DNA of 64,000 nucleotides from CADDZO01 sp035294145 (GCA_035294145.1 DATGLL010000132.1:37594-101593); one strand, 5' to 3'; counted from the stretch's first letter, positions 52,552-61,958 are shown. Program-made: numbers and translations. The notes: generated from the sequence alone by a model not told the origin.

Positions 52552-53118
52552 ATGGCCCGCATCCGCGAGGAGGTAGCGATTGCTGCGCCTGCCGACATGG
52601 TGTGGGACACGGTGCATCAGGACCTGCGCAACGCACCCCGCTGGGCGGCGTTCGTCCGGCGGGCAGAGCCGATCGATGGTCGTCTGGGGAAGGGCTCGAG
52701 GCTCCGCTATGAGCTCGACCTGCCCGGAGGTGTGCAGACGAGCCTGGTCCTGCGGCCGTCGACGTGGGACAGGCCTCGCCGCTGCGCGGGCAGGTTCGTC
52801 GAGGGGCCATTCCAGGGCACCTGGTCTTACACGTACGAGGAAGGGAACGGTTCCACTCGGGTCGTGTACGAGATGGACTACCGGCTGGGTGGACTCATGC
52901 GTCTTGCTGGAGGCCGGCTCGTCCGGCAGTACGAGGAGGGGATCCGACGCACCATGGCGTCGCTGAAGGAGTACGTGGAGGCCCAAAAGGCGCGTCCGCA
53001 GCGGCCGGTGCCGCCGGCGCGTGGCCCCGCTCGTGGCCGACCCCGGGGTGGCGCCGAGCGGCCAGCGGGGGCCGGGCGGCCGACGGAGGCTGAGCGACCG
53101 GCGGAGGACGGCGAGTGA
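52552..53118 (+). CDS. SRPBCC (START/polyketide-cyclase-like) protein
   Basis: The N-terminal ~150 residues match a SRPBCC ligand-binding fold: REEVAIAAPADMVWDTVHQD, then YEMDYRLGG and the long C-terminal helix RQYEEGIRRTMASLKEYVEA. Members bind hydrophobic ligands; the ligand is unknown. The last ~38 residues are a Pro/Arg/Ala-rich repeat tail. ATG 52552 is seven bases after a GATAAT sequence, again suggesting a leaderless start. Confidence 0.82.
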   Translation: MARIREEVAIAAPADMVWDTVHQDLRNAPRWAAFVRRAEPIDGRLGKGSRLRYELDLPGGVQTSLVLRPSTWDRPRRCAGRFVEGPFQGTWSYTYEEGNGSTRVVYEMDYRLGGLMRLAGGRLVRQYEEGIRRTMASLKEYVEAQKARPQRPVPPARGPARGRPRGGAERPAGAGRPTEAERPAEDGE

Positions 53119-53164
53119 TCGCGCGGGGAGGGGTGGTCGAACGAATCACCCGGAGGGCGCAGGC

Positions 53165-54112
53165 ATGAGCCAGGCTCCTCGCGCCCACCGGTCCTGCCTG
53201 TCCGTGCCCGGGAGCCAGCCGCGCTTCCATGAGCGAGCGGACACGGTCCCGGCGGACATGGTCATGTTCGATCTCGAGGATTCCGTGGCCCCGAGCGCCA
53301 AGGCCGCCGCTCGGGGCCTGGTCGTACGGGCCCTGTGTGCCCATGCCTACACCGGAAAGGTTCGAGGGGTTCGTGTCAACGCCGTTGACACCGGCTGGTG
53401 CCTCGACGACGTGCGGGAGGTGGTCGAGGGGGCCGGAGACCGGATCGACGTGATCGTGCTCCCGAAGGTCGAGGACGTGGATCAGGTCCACTTCCTCCAT
53501 CATCTGCTCCAGCAGCTCGAGCGGCGGATAGGGCTCCAGCGGCGTATCGGCCTCGAGCTCCAGATCGAGAGCGCTCGGGGCCTGGAGCAGGTCTCGAACA
53601 TTGCCGGCGCCAGCGACCGCAACCAGGCGCTGATCTTCGGCCCCGGGGATCTGGGGGCCAGCCTTCGCATGCCCGGCTTGACCATCGGCGCCCTCCAGCC
53701 CGACTATCCCGGGGACCTGTGGCACTACGCACGGGTACGCATGCTGATCGCAGCCCGCGCGCATGGCCTCCAAGCCATTGATGGGCCCTACGCCCAGATC
53801 CGTGACCTGGAAGGACTTCGCGCCTCGGCCAGGCAGGTGGCGCTCCTCGGCTACGACGGGAAGTGGGTGGTTCACCCTGCTCAGGTCGAGGTCGTCAACG
53901 AGATCTTCACCCCCTCCCAGGAGGAGTTCGACCGGGCGAGCGCTATTGTCGAGGCCTACCAGCGGGCCAGCGACCAGGAGGGGACCGGTGCCTTGATGCT
54001 GGGCGAGGAGATGGTCGATGAGGCTTCCCGCCGCCTCGCCGAGACGCTGGTCGAGCGAGGCCGGGCGGTGGGCATGACCCCCCGAGACAGGTCGGCTGAC
54101 CCGACTGGCTAG
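53165..54112 (+). CDS. HpcH/HpaI aldolase family, CitE-like (malyl-CoA/citrate-lyase-type) protein
   Basis: The 315-residue TIM-barrel protein starts LSVPGSQPRFHERADTVPADMVMFDLED and has LELQIESARGLEQV with the metal-binding glutamate, FGPGDLGASLRMP with the aspartate, and GYDGKWVVHPAQVEVVNEIF. These define the CitE/malyl-CoA lyase group, which cleaves or forms C-C bonds of CoA esters. The exact substrate is unknown. ATG 53165 has GGAGGG at 7-base spacing. Confidence 0.88.
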   Translation: MSQAPRAHRSCLSVPGSQPRFHERADTVPADMVMFDLEDSVAPSAKAAARGLVVRALCAHAYTGKVRGVRVNAVDTGWCLDDVREVVEGAGDRIDVIVLPKVEDVDQVHFLHHLLQQLERRIGLQRRIGLELQIESARGLEQVSNIAGASDRNQALIFGPGDLGASLRMPGLTIGALQPDYPGDLWHYARVRMLIAARAHGLQAIDGPYAQIRDLEGLRASARQVALLGYDGKWVVHPAQVEVVNEIFTPSQEEFDRASAIVEAYQRASDQEGTGALMLGEEMVDEASRRLAETLVERGRAVGMTPRDRSADPTG

Positions 54113-54618
54113 CAGGGCCGCGCGAAGCCGGGGGCCGGGATCGCAGCCGGGCTGGATTCGAGCTTCGCCATGTCGACCGGGGTCGCCGGTCGGCGGCGTA
54201 GCCACCCGGGTGGATAGGGCTGGTGGCCGCTGGCGGAGGAGCGGAGGCTGGACGATGCCCGGCACCCTCGCCGGGGCCTGCCTGGCTTCCAGGCCGAGGG
54301 GCGCCTCGACGTCGCCTCCACCCGGGTCGTCGCGGTCGTCGTCCGAGGAGCGCGGCGGCGCCTTGAGCGCTCCTTACCGATGGCGACCGGTGCGTCCCCA
54401 AGGCGCCGAGGCCTGCAGGCGCGACCCCTGCCTCTGGGACCGGGCCAGCTCGCATTCGGCCGTCGATCCCGACGGGGGCATCCCGCGGCGAGCCGGTGGA
54501 GGCTAGGCGACGCCTCCTCGAGGGGTCCGCCCGTTCCCCGCCGGGCCTGTCCGAGGGCTGGGGGGCATGGAGGCGCAGGCCACCGGACCCGGCCGGCCCC
54601 GGAGGTGCCCCGCCTCGC
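54113..54618. other. 506-bp gap without a recognisable gene
   Basis: Short open frames exist on both strands, but their translations are Arg/Pro/Gly-rich and show no consistent codon pattern. No tRNA, strong hairpin or tandem repeat was seen. Confidence 0.4.
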
Positions 54619-55059
54619 TCAGTCGATGGGCTTCGGTCCGGGCAGGATCTCCAGCTGCTGAGCGCGGTCGTCCAGCTCGCGCCTGAGCTTGTCCACCAGG
54701 CCCAGGAAGATACGCTGGTCGGACTCGTCCTCGAAGCGAACCATCCGTAGGTGCCGGAGCATCTGACGCATGTCCTGGATACCTCGAGCCTCCTCCGTCT
54801 GCAGCCGCCTTCGGGCCAGCCGCAGGGCGGTGACGTGACGCTCCATCCCCCGCTCTCGGAGCATGGCCATCAGCCGCGCGCTCGTAGCCAGAGCACTGGC
54901 GGTGGTCGGATGTAGCTCCCCCGCTGGTGGGGATGGGCGACGCCTCGGCACGGGGCGGTGTCCGATGCCCAACGTCCTGACCAGCTCGGGGCCAAGCATG
55001 ATGGCAATGCCAATCACCAGCAGCGCCCCAGCTGTCAGGCCGACGAGCAACTCCAGCAC
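54619..55059 (-). CDS. Membrane-anchored coiled-coil hypothetical protein
   Basis: The ~146-residue protein has an N-terminal transmembrane helix (LELLVGLTAGALLVIGIAIML), a proline-rich spacer and a long basic, helical C-terminal region (SARLMAMLRERGMERHVTAL; MRQMLRHLRMVRFEDESDQR; KLRRELDDRAQQLEIL). No family is recognised. GTG 55059 lies seven bases after a TACCCT box; GTG 55065 is two codons earlier but only one base from that box. Confidence 0.6.
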   Translation of the reverse strand: MLELLVGLTAGALLVIGIAIMLGPELVRTLGIGHRPVPRRRPSPPAGELHPTTASALATSARLMAMLRERGMERHVTALRLARRRLQTEEARGIQDMRQMLRHLRMVRFEDESDQRIFLGLVDKLRRELDDRAQQLEILPGPKPID

Positions 55060-55066
55060 TGCCACT

Positions 55067-55072
55067 AGGGTA
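55067..55072 (-). promoter_or_regulatory. -10 box TACCCT of the coiled-coil membrane protein gene
   Basis: Seven bases from GTG 55059 on the minus strand, which helps choose between the two adjacent GTG codons. Confidence 0.35.
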
Positions 55073-55164
55073 CGCCCGGCCGAGCGTGCAATGGGGATGG
55101 GGCCGGGGGCGTCAGGCTCTTCATCGAGGGCGCCGGTCGGTGGGCCGTCAAGCCACCCCCTCGC

Positions 55165-55869
55165 TCACAGCGCCAGCAACGACTCCAAGGGGAGGAGGCC
55201 CTCCAACAAGGAGCGGCCGAGGATGGCCGCGGCCGCGCCGGCGGCGGCCAACGCTCGCAGGTCCTCTAACGAGCGCACCCCACCTGAGTAGGTGAGGGGG
55301 TGGTGGGTGGCCGCCACCGCCTCCCTGAGAAGGGCCAGGTCGGGACCTGCGAGCGTCCCGTCGCGATCGACGCTGGTCAGGATCACCCCGGCCAGGGGGG
55401 CCGGTTCCCAGCGGCGGAGGGTGTCGGCCACGCCCCCTGACTCCAGGGCCGACCAGCCCCTCACGGCTGGCCGACCGGCCCGCACATCCAGGGCTGCGAG
55501 CACTCGGCCAGGGTGGCGCCCAGCCACCTCGGCCAGGAGCTGGGGTTGACGCACCGCCGTGGTGCCCATGACCACGGCCGCGGCCCCGCTTCCGAGCCAA
55601 CGTGCGGCGTCCTGCTCCGAACGCACTCCACCCGCCACCTGGACCGCGACCGCCGTCGTCGCCACCAGTCGCTCGATCAGCTGGCGATTGTCGCCGTGGC
55701 CCCGAGCGGCATCGAGGTCCACCACGTGCAGACGACGTACGCCGGCGTCCACATAGCGTCGTGCCAGCGCCACGGGATCGGTCGAGTAGGAGGTCTCCCG
55801 CCCGAAGTCGCCACGGAGCAGGCGAACGACCCGGCCTCCGCGAAGATCGAGGGCAGGCACGATCAGCAC
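55165..55869 (-). CDS. hisA: ProFAR isomerase (HisA), possibly PriA-like
   Basis: HisA isomerises ProFAR in histidine synthesis. The 234-residue (beta/alpha)8 protein has the first catalytic aspartate in IVPALDLRGGRVVRL, the phosphate loops VQVAGGVRSEQDAARWL and YSGGVRSLEDL, and the second catalytic aspartate in ILTSVDRDGTLAGPD. It is isolated from other his genes. In Actinobacteria the homologue PriA also performs the TrpF step; sequence alone does not settle which applies. The start GTG 55869 has GGGGAG six bases upstream. Confidence 0.9.
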   Translation of the reverse strand: MLIVPALDLRGGRVVRLLRGDFGRETSYSTDPVALARRYVDAGVRRLHVVDLDAARGHGDNRQLIERLVATTAVAVQVAGGVRSEQDAARWLGSGAAAVVMGTTAVRQPQLLAEVAGRHPGRVLAALDVRAGRPAVRGWSALESGGVADTLRRWEPAPLAGVILTSVDRDGTLAGPDLALLREAVAATHHPLTYSGGVRSLEDLRALAAAGAAAAILGRSLLEGLLPLESLLAL

Positions 55870-55925
55870 ATCGGTCTCCCCTGGGCCCGATCGGGGAAGG
55901 GGCTGGGCATGCTGGCCAACGGACC

Positions 55926-56420
55926 TCAGCGATAGTTGACGAACTGGAGCGGGACCGGGATGGAGTCGTCCTCCCGTAGCGCCCGGATCACCGCCTGGAG
56001 GGCATCCTTCTCCTTGGAGGAGACACGAAGCTGATCTCCCTGGACACGGACCTGGACTCGAGGCGAGATCGCCCGGATCCGCTTCTGCAGGGCTCGTGCC
56101 AGATCGTCCGGGATCCCGGCGTTGAGCTGCACCTCGATTCGGCCCCGGCCCTTGCCCACGGTCCTCGGCTCCCCAGCCTTGAAGAGCTTGGCCGGGAGCC
56201 GGCGCCGTGCCGCCTTCTCCAGCAGTACCTGGTACACAGCCCGGGCGCGGTCCTCGGTCGAGGCCTCGATCACGATCGTCCCATCTTGCCGGGCGATGGT
56301 GGGGTCCGTGCCCTTGAAGTCGAACCGCGTTGCCACCTCACGCCGGGCTTGATCGAGGGCGTTGAGCAGCTCATGCTCCTCGTATCGGGAGACGACGTCG
56401 AAGGAGTACTCCTGGGCCAT
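55926..56420 (-). CDS. yajQ: YajQ family (UPF0234) nucleotide-binding protein
   Basis: The 164-residue protein matches YajQ over its length: EYSFDVVSRYEEHELLNALD start, ATRFDFKGTDPTI, KAGEPRTVGKGRGRIEVQLN and the end DSIPVPLQFVNYR. YajQ proteins have two RNP-like domains; some bind cyclic di-GMP. ATG 56420 is preferred over the adjacent TTG 56423. Confidence 0.92.
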   Translation of the reverse strand: MAQEYSFDVVSRYEEHELLNALDQARREVATRFDFKGTDPTIARQDGTIVIEASTEDRARAVYQVLLEKAARRRLPAKLFKAGEPRTVGKGRGRIEVQLNAGIPDDLARALQKRIRAISPRVQVRVQGDQLRVSSKEKDALQAVIRALREDDSIPVPLQFVNYR

Positions 56421-56435
56421 CAACGAGCCAATGGG

Positions 56436-56819
56436 CTAGCCGAAGAAGTGGAGGAGGTTGTTGAGCCCCCAGACGAAGGCGGCCGCTCCCAGACCCATGA
56501 TCAGCAGCATGCTCCCGCCCAGCAGGATGGCGATACCGACCTGGGAGGAGTCGATGGGCTCGTAGCTGGCTTTCAGCTCGTCCTCCGGCAAAGGCACCTC
56601 GTAGTCGTCCACCCCCTCGAGGCGGGCGCGGGTGGCCAGCTCTTCCAGCACAGCCCTTCCCCCGGTGGGCACCGGCTGCCGCTCCAGGCGGTCGAGGGCT
56701 AGCCTCAGGTTGTCACGAGTCCTCCCCAGCTCGGTGACGACCATGTCGAGCGTCCTGGCCGCGGAGGGGGTCTGGTGCTCCCGCCGCAGGTCCGCGATGA
56801 TGTCGTACAGCGTGGCCAT
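56436..56819 (-). CDS. C-tail-anchored small hypothetical protein
   Basis: The 127-residue protein has a helical cytosolic N-terminal part (LYDIIADLRREHQTPSAART; LGRTRDNLRLALDRLERQPV) and one C-terminal transmembrane helix (VGIAILLGGSMLLIMGLGAA). I do not recognise it. GGAGGG abuts the ATG and a TATAAC sequence lies 11 bases further upstream. It precedes yajQ by 15 bp on the same strand and is probably co-transcribed with it. Confidence 0.65.
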   Translation of the reverse strand: MATLYDIIADLRREHQTPSAARTLDMVVTELGRTRDNLRLALDRLERQPVPTGGRAVLEELATRARLEGVDDYEVPLPEDELKASYEPIDSSQVGIAILLGGSMLLIMGLGAAAFVWGLNNLLHFFG

Positions 56820-56924
56820 TCCCTCCGAGTTATAGCGGAGGCGCGGCTGTCGACGCCACCGCGGCGGGCTGGCGGCGCCGAGCGACGTCGGTGCGTGAGG
56901 GAGGTCGGACGACGCCCCCTCACC

Positions 56925-56930
56925 TACAAT
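56925..56930 (+). promoter_or_regulatory. -10 box TACAAT of ilvE
   Basis: Seven bases before GTG 56938; a clear leaderless arrangement. Confidence 0.55.
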
Positions 56931-56937
56931 CGCCAGG

Positions 56938-57903
56938 GTGAGCCTCCAGACCGACTATAGGGAGCGCGTGAAAGCGCGCCCGCGACATCCCAACAGCTGG
57001 GTCTTCTTCGACGGTGAGTTCGCGCGCTACCACGACGTGCACATCGGCGTGATGACCCATGCCCTCCATTACGGGACCGGCTGCTTCGAGGGGATCCGTG
57101 CCTACTGGAACGCCGAGCGTGAACAGCTCTTCCTCCTCCAGGCCCCGGCCCACTACGAGCGACTCCACCGCTCGGCCCGCATCCTGCGCATGGAGCTGCC
57201 CTACAGCACGGAGGAGCTGGTCGAGCTGACGGTCGAGCTGCTCCGGCGCAACGAGTACCGGGCCGACACCTACGTGCGTCCCCTGCTCTTCAAGTCGGTG
57301 GAGCAGATCGGGGTCCACCTTCACGGGCTTGCGGACAGCTTCCTCATCTACACCGCCCCGATGGGCAACTACGTGGAGGTCGACAAGGGCATCCGTTGCA
57401 TGGTCTCGACCTGGCGACGGGTGCCGGACGTGTCCTTGCCCGCCCGGGCCAAGATCACCGGAGCCTACGTCAACTCTGCCTTCGCCAAGTCGGAGGCGCT
57501 GGAGAACGGGTACGACGAGGCCATCGTGCTCACCCAGGACGGCCATGTGTCCGAGGGCTCGGCCGAGAATCTGTTTCTCCTTCGTGATGGGGTGTTCGTG
57601 ACCCCCCCGGTCTCCGACGACATCCTTGAGGGGATCACCCGCAACCTGGTCATCGGGCTGATCCGCGACGAGCTGAAGATGCCCCTCGTCGAGCGCAGCA
57701 TCGATCGCACCGAGCTCTACACCTGCGACGAGCTGTTCCTCTGCGGGACCGGGGCCCAGGTCTCCCCGGTGGTGGAGGTGGACCGCCGTCCGGTAGGGAA
57801 GGGGACGGTTGGCGAGTTCACGCAAGAGCTCCAGGGCCTGTACTTCTCCGCCGTGAGGGGGGACAACCCGAGATACGAGCACTGGACCATCCCCGTCTAT
57901 TGA
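56938..57903 (+). CDS. ilvE: Branched-chain amino acid aminotransferase
   Basis: IlvE transaminates leucine, isoleucine and valine or their keto acids. The 321-residue fold-type IV PLP enzyme has WVFFDGEFARYHDVHIGVMT, HALHYGTGCFEGIRAY, the PLP-lysine region ARAKITGAYVNSAFAKSEAL, the VSEGSAENLFLLRDG cofactor loop and ELFLCGTGAQVSPV near the end. The GTG start is seven bases after TACAAT. It is followed after 23 bp by glycerate kinase. Confidence 0.94.
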   Translation: MSLQTDYRERVKARPRHPNSWVFFDGEFARYHDVHIGVMTHALHYGTGCFEGIRAYWNAEREQLFLLQAPAHYERLHRSARILRMELPYSTEELVELTVELLRRNEYRADTYVRPLLFKSVEQIGVHLHGLADSFLIYTAPMGNYVEVDKGIRCMVSTWRRVPDVSLPARAKITGAYVNSAFAKSEALENGYDEAIVLTQDGHVSEGSAENLFLLRDGVFVTPPVSDDILEGITRNLVIGLIRDELKMPLVERSIDRTELYTCDELFLCGTGAQVSPVVEVDRRPVGKGTVGEFTQELQGLYFSAVRGDNPRYEHWTIPVY

Positions 57904-57920
57904 TGCGGTGATGCGGTGAT
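57902..57920 (+). repeat. Short tandem repeat GATGCGGT x 2.4
   Basis: Two and a fraction copies of an 8-base unit lie at the ilvE stop and fill the gap before the glycerate kinase start. It may be replication slippage; no function is evident. Confidence 0.5.
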
Positions 57921-57926
57921 ACAGGG

Positions 57927-59093
57927 GTGAGCGGGCCGGCGGGGCGACCACGTTTCGTGGTGGCTCCCAACCCCTTCAAGGGGTCGCTGGGAGCGCCGCA
58001 GGCTGCGCGTGCCATTGCGCTCGGTGTCGGTGACGTCTGTCCCGAGGCGGAGGTCGTGGAGGTGCCGGTGGCTGACGGCGGTGAAGGGACGGTCGATGCC
58101 CTGGTCGCGGCCCGAGGCGGCAGGATGATCACGGTCACCGTCGAGGGGCCGCTTGGGGATCCGGTCCAGGCCACCTTCGGCCTGATCGACGCCACCACCG
58201 CGGTGGTGGAGTTGGCCGCCTCCAGCGGCCTCTCCCTGGTGCCGCCGGACCGGCGGGATCCCCGGCTGACCTCCACCTACGGCTTCGGGCAGCTCCTGGA
58301 GGCCGCGCGCCGGTGCGGAGCGCGACGGATCATCGCCGGGGTCGGCGGGTCTGCCACCAACGATGGGGGTGCCGGCATGGCCCAGGCCCTGGGCTTCCGC
58401 CTGCTTGACGCCGAGGGTCGGGACCTGCCTCGGGGGGGAGCAGCCCTCGCCCGGCTGGCACGGATCGACGCTGGTCAGTTCGATCTTGCATGGCGAGAGG
58501 TCGAGGTGGAGGTGGCGGTGGACGTGACCAACCCGCTCACCGGGCCGGAGGGGGCCAGCACGGTTTACGGCCCTCAGAAGGGAGCCACGCCGGAGATGGT
58601 GGCGGAGCTTGAGGCCGCCCTTGATCGCTTCGCGCAGCTGATCGGGCGATCGGTGGCAGACCTGCCCGGCGCAGGCGCGGCGGGAGGAGCCGCTGCCGGC
58701 CTGGTCTTCTTCCTCGGGGCGAAGCTCCGGCGAGGTGCGCCCCTGGTCGTGGAAGCCACCGGCCTCGAGCAGGCGTTGGTCGGGGCCCACGCGGTGTTCA
58801 CCGGCGAGGGTCGTGTCGACCGTCAGACGGCGTACGGCAAGGGCCCGGTGGAGGTGGCTCGCCGAGCACGGGCCGTGGGAGCGACCGTGGTCCTGCTGGC
58901 CGGCTCCCGGGGGCCGGGATGGGAGGCGGTGCTCGATCACGGAGTGGCCTGGGTCGAGAGCGTGGTCGAGGAGGTGGGGGTCTCCTTGCCGGAGGCGGAG
59001 GCCCGAGCCGCGGAGCTGCTGCGGATCACCGCCGGTCGGGCCTGTCGTCGTCTTCTTCAGGACCATGGCCGCGACCTGGCGCGGTCTCGGTGA
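57927..59093 (+). CDS. Glycerate 2-kinase (GlxK/GarK family)
   Basis: The 388-residue class I glycerate kinase phosphorylates D-glycerate. Typical segments are VVAPNPFKGSLGAPQAARAI, VPVADGGEGTVDALVAARGG, GVGGSATNDGGAGMAQALGF and VFTGEGRVDRQTAYGKGP. A GTG at 57927 is used; the region before it contains a short tandem repeat rather than a ribosome site. It follows ilvE closely and may be read through from it. Confidence 0.92.
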   Translation: MSGPAGRPRFVVAPNPFKGSLGAPQAARAIALGVGDVCPEAEVVEVPVADGGEGTVDALVAARGGRMITVTVEGPLGDPVQATFGLIDATTAVVELAASSGLSLVPPDRRDPRLTSTYGFGQLLEAARRCGARRIIAGVGGSATNDGGAGMAQALGFRLLDAEGRDLPRGGAALARLARIDAGQFDLAWREVEVEVAVDVTNPLTGPEGASTVYGPQKGATPEMVAELEAALDRFAQLIGRSVADLPGAGAAGGAAAGLVFFLGAKLRRGAPLVVEATGLEQALVGAHAVFTGEGRVDRQTAYGKGPVEVARRARAVGATVVLLAGSRGPGWEAVLDHGVAWVESVVEEVGVSLPEAEARAAELLRITAGRACRRLLQDHGRDLARSR

Positions 59094-59123
59094 CGTCTCC
59101 GCCTCGCCCCGATCGCTCCAAGG

Positions 59124-59129
59124 TAAGCT
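59124..59129 (+). promoter_or_regulatory. -10 box TAAGCT of the binding-protein gene
   Basis: Eight bases before ATG 59138 with no ribosome site between; leaderless arrangement. Confidence 0.5.
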
Positions 59130-59137
59130 CCGGATAG

Positions 59138-60889
59138 ATGCAGCGCCGTCTTGTCCCCACGTTGGCGCCGTGCCTTGCCGCCCTGATTGCCCTCGTGGCC
59201 TGCTCGCTCCCGGGCTCCGGCCAGGCTGGTGGCGGGACGTGGCTCCCCCGGGTCATTGCCCCCGGCCCCTACCACCCCCAGCGCCCGCCTCGGCCCGGCG
59301 GCACCATCACCGTCGGCACCGATGCGCTTCCGGACCAGTTGGGCCCCTACGTCGGGACGGGAGTGGCGGCGGTCGCCATCCAGCAGGCCATCTTCAGCGC
59401 CCTGGTGTCGACCGACCCTCAGCTCGGCTGGTACGGGGACCTGGCGCAACAGGTGCCGACGCTCCAGAACGGGGGGGTCCGACCCTCTGGGGCGGGGATG
59501 GAGGTGACCTACAAGCTCCGCCCCGGCTTGCGCTGGTCGGACGGGCAGCCGATCACGTCCCAGGATGTGATCTTCACCCTCCAAGCCATTCGGGAGCTGC
59601 CAGCGGCCCCCCAGGAGGGCTACGACCTGATCACGAGCATTGAGCCCAGCGGCGACCAGGTCGTGGTGATCCACTTCCGCTCCATCGACCCCTCGTACCT
59701 GGAGCTCTTCCCGGTGGTGCTGCCGGCGCATCGTCTCCAGAGCCTATCGGCCGCAGACCTGGCCGCGAACCAGTATTGGACCAAGCCGGACGTGGTCTCC
59801 GGGCCCTTCCAAGTGACCTCGGTCTCCACGGACCGGATCGTGCTCTCGCGCAATCCCCACTACGCCGATGGTCGCCAGGGGATGCCCCTCCTCGCCCATC
59901 CTGCCTATGCCGACCACCTGGTCTTCGAGGCCTTCCCGAGCCGGCAGGCAGTCCTGGCCGAGATGGAGGCCGGGGACGTGCAGGTAGGGCTGGACATGAC
60001 CGAGGAGGAGTTGCCCACGATCGCCAGGCTGCGGGACCTGCACGTGGTGCTGGAGCCATCGCTGGCCTACGAGCAGGTCTCGTTGAACCAGGCTGATCCC
60101 AATCCCACCACCAACCCGCCACCGCCCTGGGTGGGGGATCCGGCGGTGGCCCAGGCGCTTGACCTCGCCATCGATCGCCCCGCCTTGCAGCAGGGGCCAG
60201 GTGACGGCCGCTCGCCGCTGGCCGCTGGGCCGATCTCGCCACTGGTCAGCTGGGCGCGTGATCCCGAGCTGTCCTCGCCGAGCTACGACCTTGCCCAGGC
60301 CCAGCGCATCCTGGACGCTGATGGCTGGAAGCCGGGGCCTGGGGGCGTGCGGGCCAAGGGCGGTCGGCGGCTGGCTTTCACCTTGACCGGGCCGGCCGGG
60401 GAGGCGGTGCGTGCCGAGGAGGAGGACATCTTGGTCCAGAGCTGGCGCCGGCTTGGGGCCGACGTCCAGGTCGCGGACGCGCCACCTCAGCTTCTCCTCG
60501 CGCCCTACCAGCAGGGGGGGCTGTTGGCCCGAGGGATGTACCAGGCCGCGATCTGGTCCTGGATCCCCCCTGTCGATCCCGATGTGTGGTACACCATCTT
60601 CTCCTCGTCGCAGGTACCCGCTCCATCCAACCCTGGTGGCCAGAACTTCTCCCGCTGCCACGATCCGGCCATCGACCAAGCGTTGGCTCAGGCTCGGGGG
60701 ACTCTGGACACGAGTGCGCGCGCCAGTGCCTACCGCGCCTTCCAGCGCGCCTACGTCCAGGCCCGATGCGAGCTGCCGCTGCTCCAGCATCTGGACATCG
60801 GGGTCACGTCCCCTCACCTCCACAACTTCGCGCCCAACGCTTCCCCGGCCGGCAACACCTGGAACGTTGACGACTGGTGGCTAGGCTAG
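59138..60889 (+). CDS. ABC transporter solute-binding lipoprotein, family 5 (peptide/nickel type)
   Basis: The 583-residue protein has a lipobox ending LVAC at Cys22, so it is lipid-anchored. The mature part is a family 5 binding protein: GGTITVGTDALPDQLGPYVG, the VTYKLRPGLRWSDGQPITSQ signature, and AQALDLAIDRPALQQG. It should capture oligopeptides or similar solutes for the ATPases encoded downstream. No permease gene is found beside it. Confidence 0.9.
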   Translation: MQRRLVPTLAPCLAALIALVACSLPGSGQAGGGTWLPRVIAPGPYHPQRPPRPGGTITVGTDALPDQLGPYVGTGVAAVAIQQAIFSALVSTDPQLGWYGDLAQQVPTLQNGGVRPSGAGMEVTYKLRPGLRWSDGQPITSQDVIFTLQAIRELPAAPQEGYDLITSIEPSGDQVVVIHFRSIDPSYLELFPVVLPAHRLQSLSAADLAANQYWTKPDVVSGPFQVTSVSTDRIVLSRNPHYADGRQGMPLLAHPAYADHLVFEAFPSRQAVLAEMEAGDVQVGLDMTEEELPTIARLRDLHVVLEPSLAYEQVSLNQADPNPTTNPPPPWVGDPAVAQALDLAIDRPALQQGPGDGRSPLAAGPISPLVSWARDPELSSPSYDLAQAQRILDADGWKPGPGGVRAKGGRRLAFTLTGPAGEAVRAEEEDILVQSWRRLGADVQVADAPPQLLLAPYQQGGLLARGMYQAAIWSWIPPVDPDVWYTIFSSSQVPAPSNPGGQNFSRCHDPAIDQALAQARGTLDTSARASAYRAFQRAYVQARCELPLLQHLDIGVTSPHLHNFAPNASPAGNTWNVDDWWLG

Positions 60890-60924
60890 CCAGCCTCGGC
60901 TGTTTCCCCGCTCGGCCTGGTTGC

Positions 60925-60930
60925 TAACCT
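60925..60930 (+). promoter_or_regulatory. -10 box TAACCT of the OppD-type gene
   Basis: Eight bases before ATG 60939, supporting that start over the upstream TTG 60921. Confidence 0.45.
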
Positions 60931-60938
60931 TCACCCTG

Positions 60939-61958
60939 ATGGGAGGGACCCTGCTCAGCGTCGAGGGGCTCCGTACCTACTTCCATTCCAGGGCTGGCCT
61001 GATCAAGGCGGTGGACGGGGTCGATCTCAGCGTCGATGCAGGTCGGACGCTGTGCGTGGTCGGTGAGTCGGGCTGCGGCAAGTCCGTGACCGCGCTCTCG
61101 ATCATGCGGCTGGTCGACCCGCCGGGTCGTATCGAGCCGGGGAGCCGCATCCTCTTCCAGGGTCGGGACCTGGCCACGGCCGACGAGGACGAGCTGCGCG
61201 AGGTACGTGGCAACGAGATCTCGATGATCTTCCAGGAACCCATGACCTCGCTCAACCCCGTCTATCCGATCGGGGATCAGGTCGCCGAGGCTGTGCGGTT
61301 ACACCTGCGTCTCGGCCGCCGGGAGGCCATGGATCGCGCGATCGAGATGCTTGAGCTGGTTGGGATCCCCTCACCCGCACGCCGCATCCACGACTATCCC
61401 CACCAGCTATCGGGTGGCATGCGTCAGCGGGTGATGATCGCCATGGCGCTGGCCTGCAACCCGCGGCTGCTGATCGCCGACGAGCCGACGACGGCGCTCG
61501 ACGTCACCATCCAAGCCCAGATCCTGGAGTTGATGAAGGACCTTCGCGACCGTCTCGGCATGGCCATCGTGCTCATCACCCACGACCTCGGAGTGGTGGC
61601 CGAGATGGCTGATGAGGTGGTCGTGATGTACGCCGGCCGGGTCGTGGAGCGAGGGCCGGTGGAGGCGGTCTTCGACCGCCCTCAGCATCCCTACACCGAG
61701 GCCCTGCTTCGCTCCATCCCGGTACTGGGGATGACCCAGACCGAGCCCCTGCACGTGATCCGAGGCACGGTCCCGAGTCCGCTGCGCTGGCCGGCTGGCT
61801 GCCGGTTCGCCGACCGCTGCGATCACGCCTTCGACCGCTGTCGGGCCGAGGAGCCCCCTCTCTTCCCAGCCGTGGCCGGGTCGGTCGGGGGCGAGCACGT
61901 GGCCGCCTGCTGGCTCTGCCAGCACGGGCCTCGACAGCTGGTCGAGGTGGGACGATGA
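60939..61958 (+). CDS. oppD: Oligopeptide ABC transporter ATP-binding protein, OppD/DppD type
   Basis: The 339-residue ATPase has Walker A GESGCGKS (42-49), signature SGGMRQR (158-164), Walker B LLIADEP (about 177-183) with DVTIQAQ after it, and the C-terminal extension with the Cys-rich motif CRFADRCDHAFDRC typical of OppD/DppD. It pairs with the OppF-type ATPase at 62897. Start ATG 60939 is set by the TAACCT box. Permease genes are absent between the binding protein and this gene. Confidence 0.92.
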   Translation: MGGTLLSVEGLRTYFHSRAGLIKAVDGVDLSVDAGRTLCVVGESGCGKSVTALSIMRLVDPPGRIEPGSRILFQGRDLATADEDELREVRGNEISMIFQEPMTSLNPVYPIGDQVAEAVRLHLRLGRREAMDRAIEMLELVGIPSPARRIHDYPHQLSGGMRQRVMIAMALACNPRLLIADEPTTALDVTIQAQILELMKDLRDRLGMAIVLITHDLGVVAEMADEVVVMYAGRVVERGPVEAVFDRPQHPYTEALLRSIPVLGMTQTEPLHVIRGTVPSPLRWPAGCRFADRCDHAFDRCRAEEPPLFPAVAGSVGGEHVAACWLCQHGPRQLVEVGR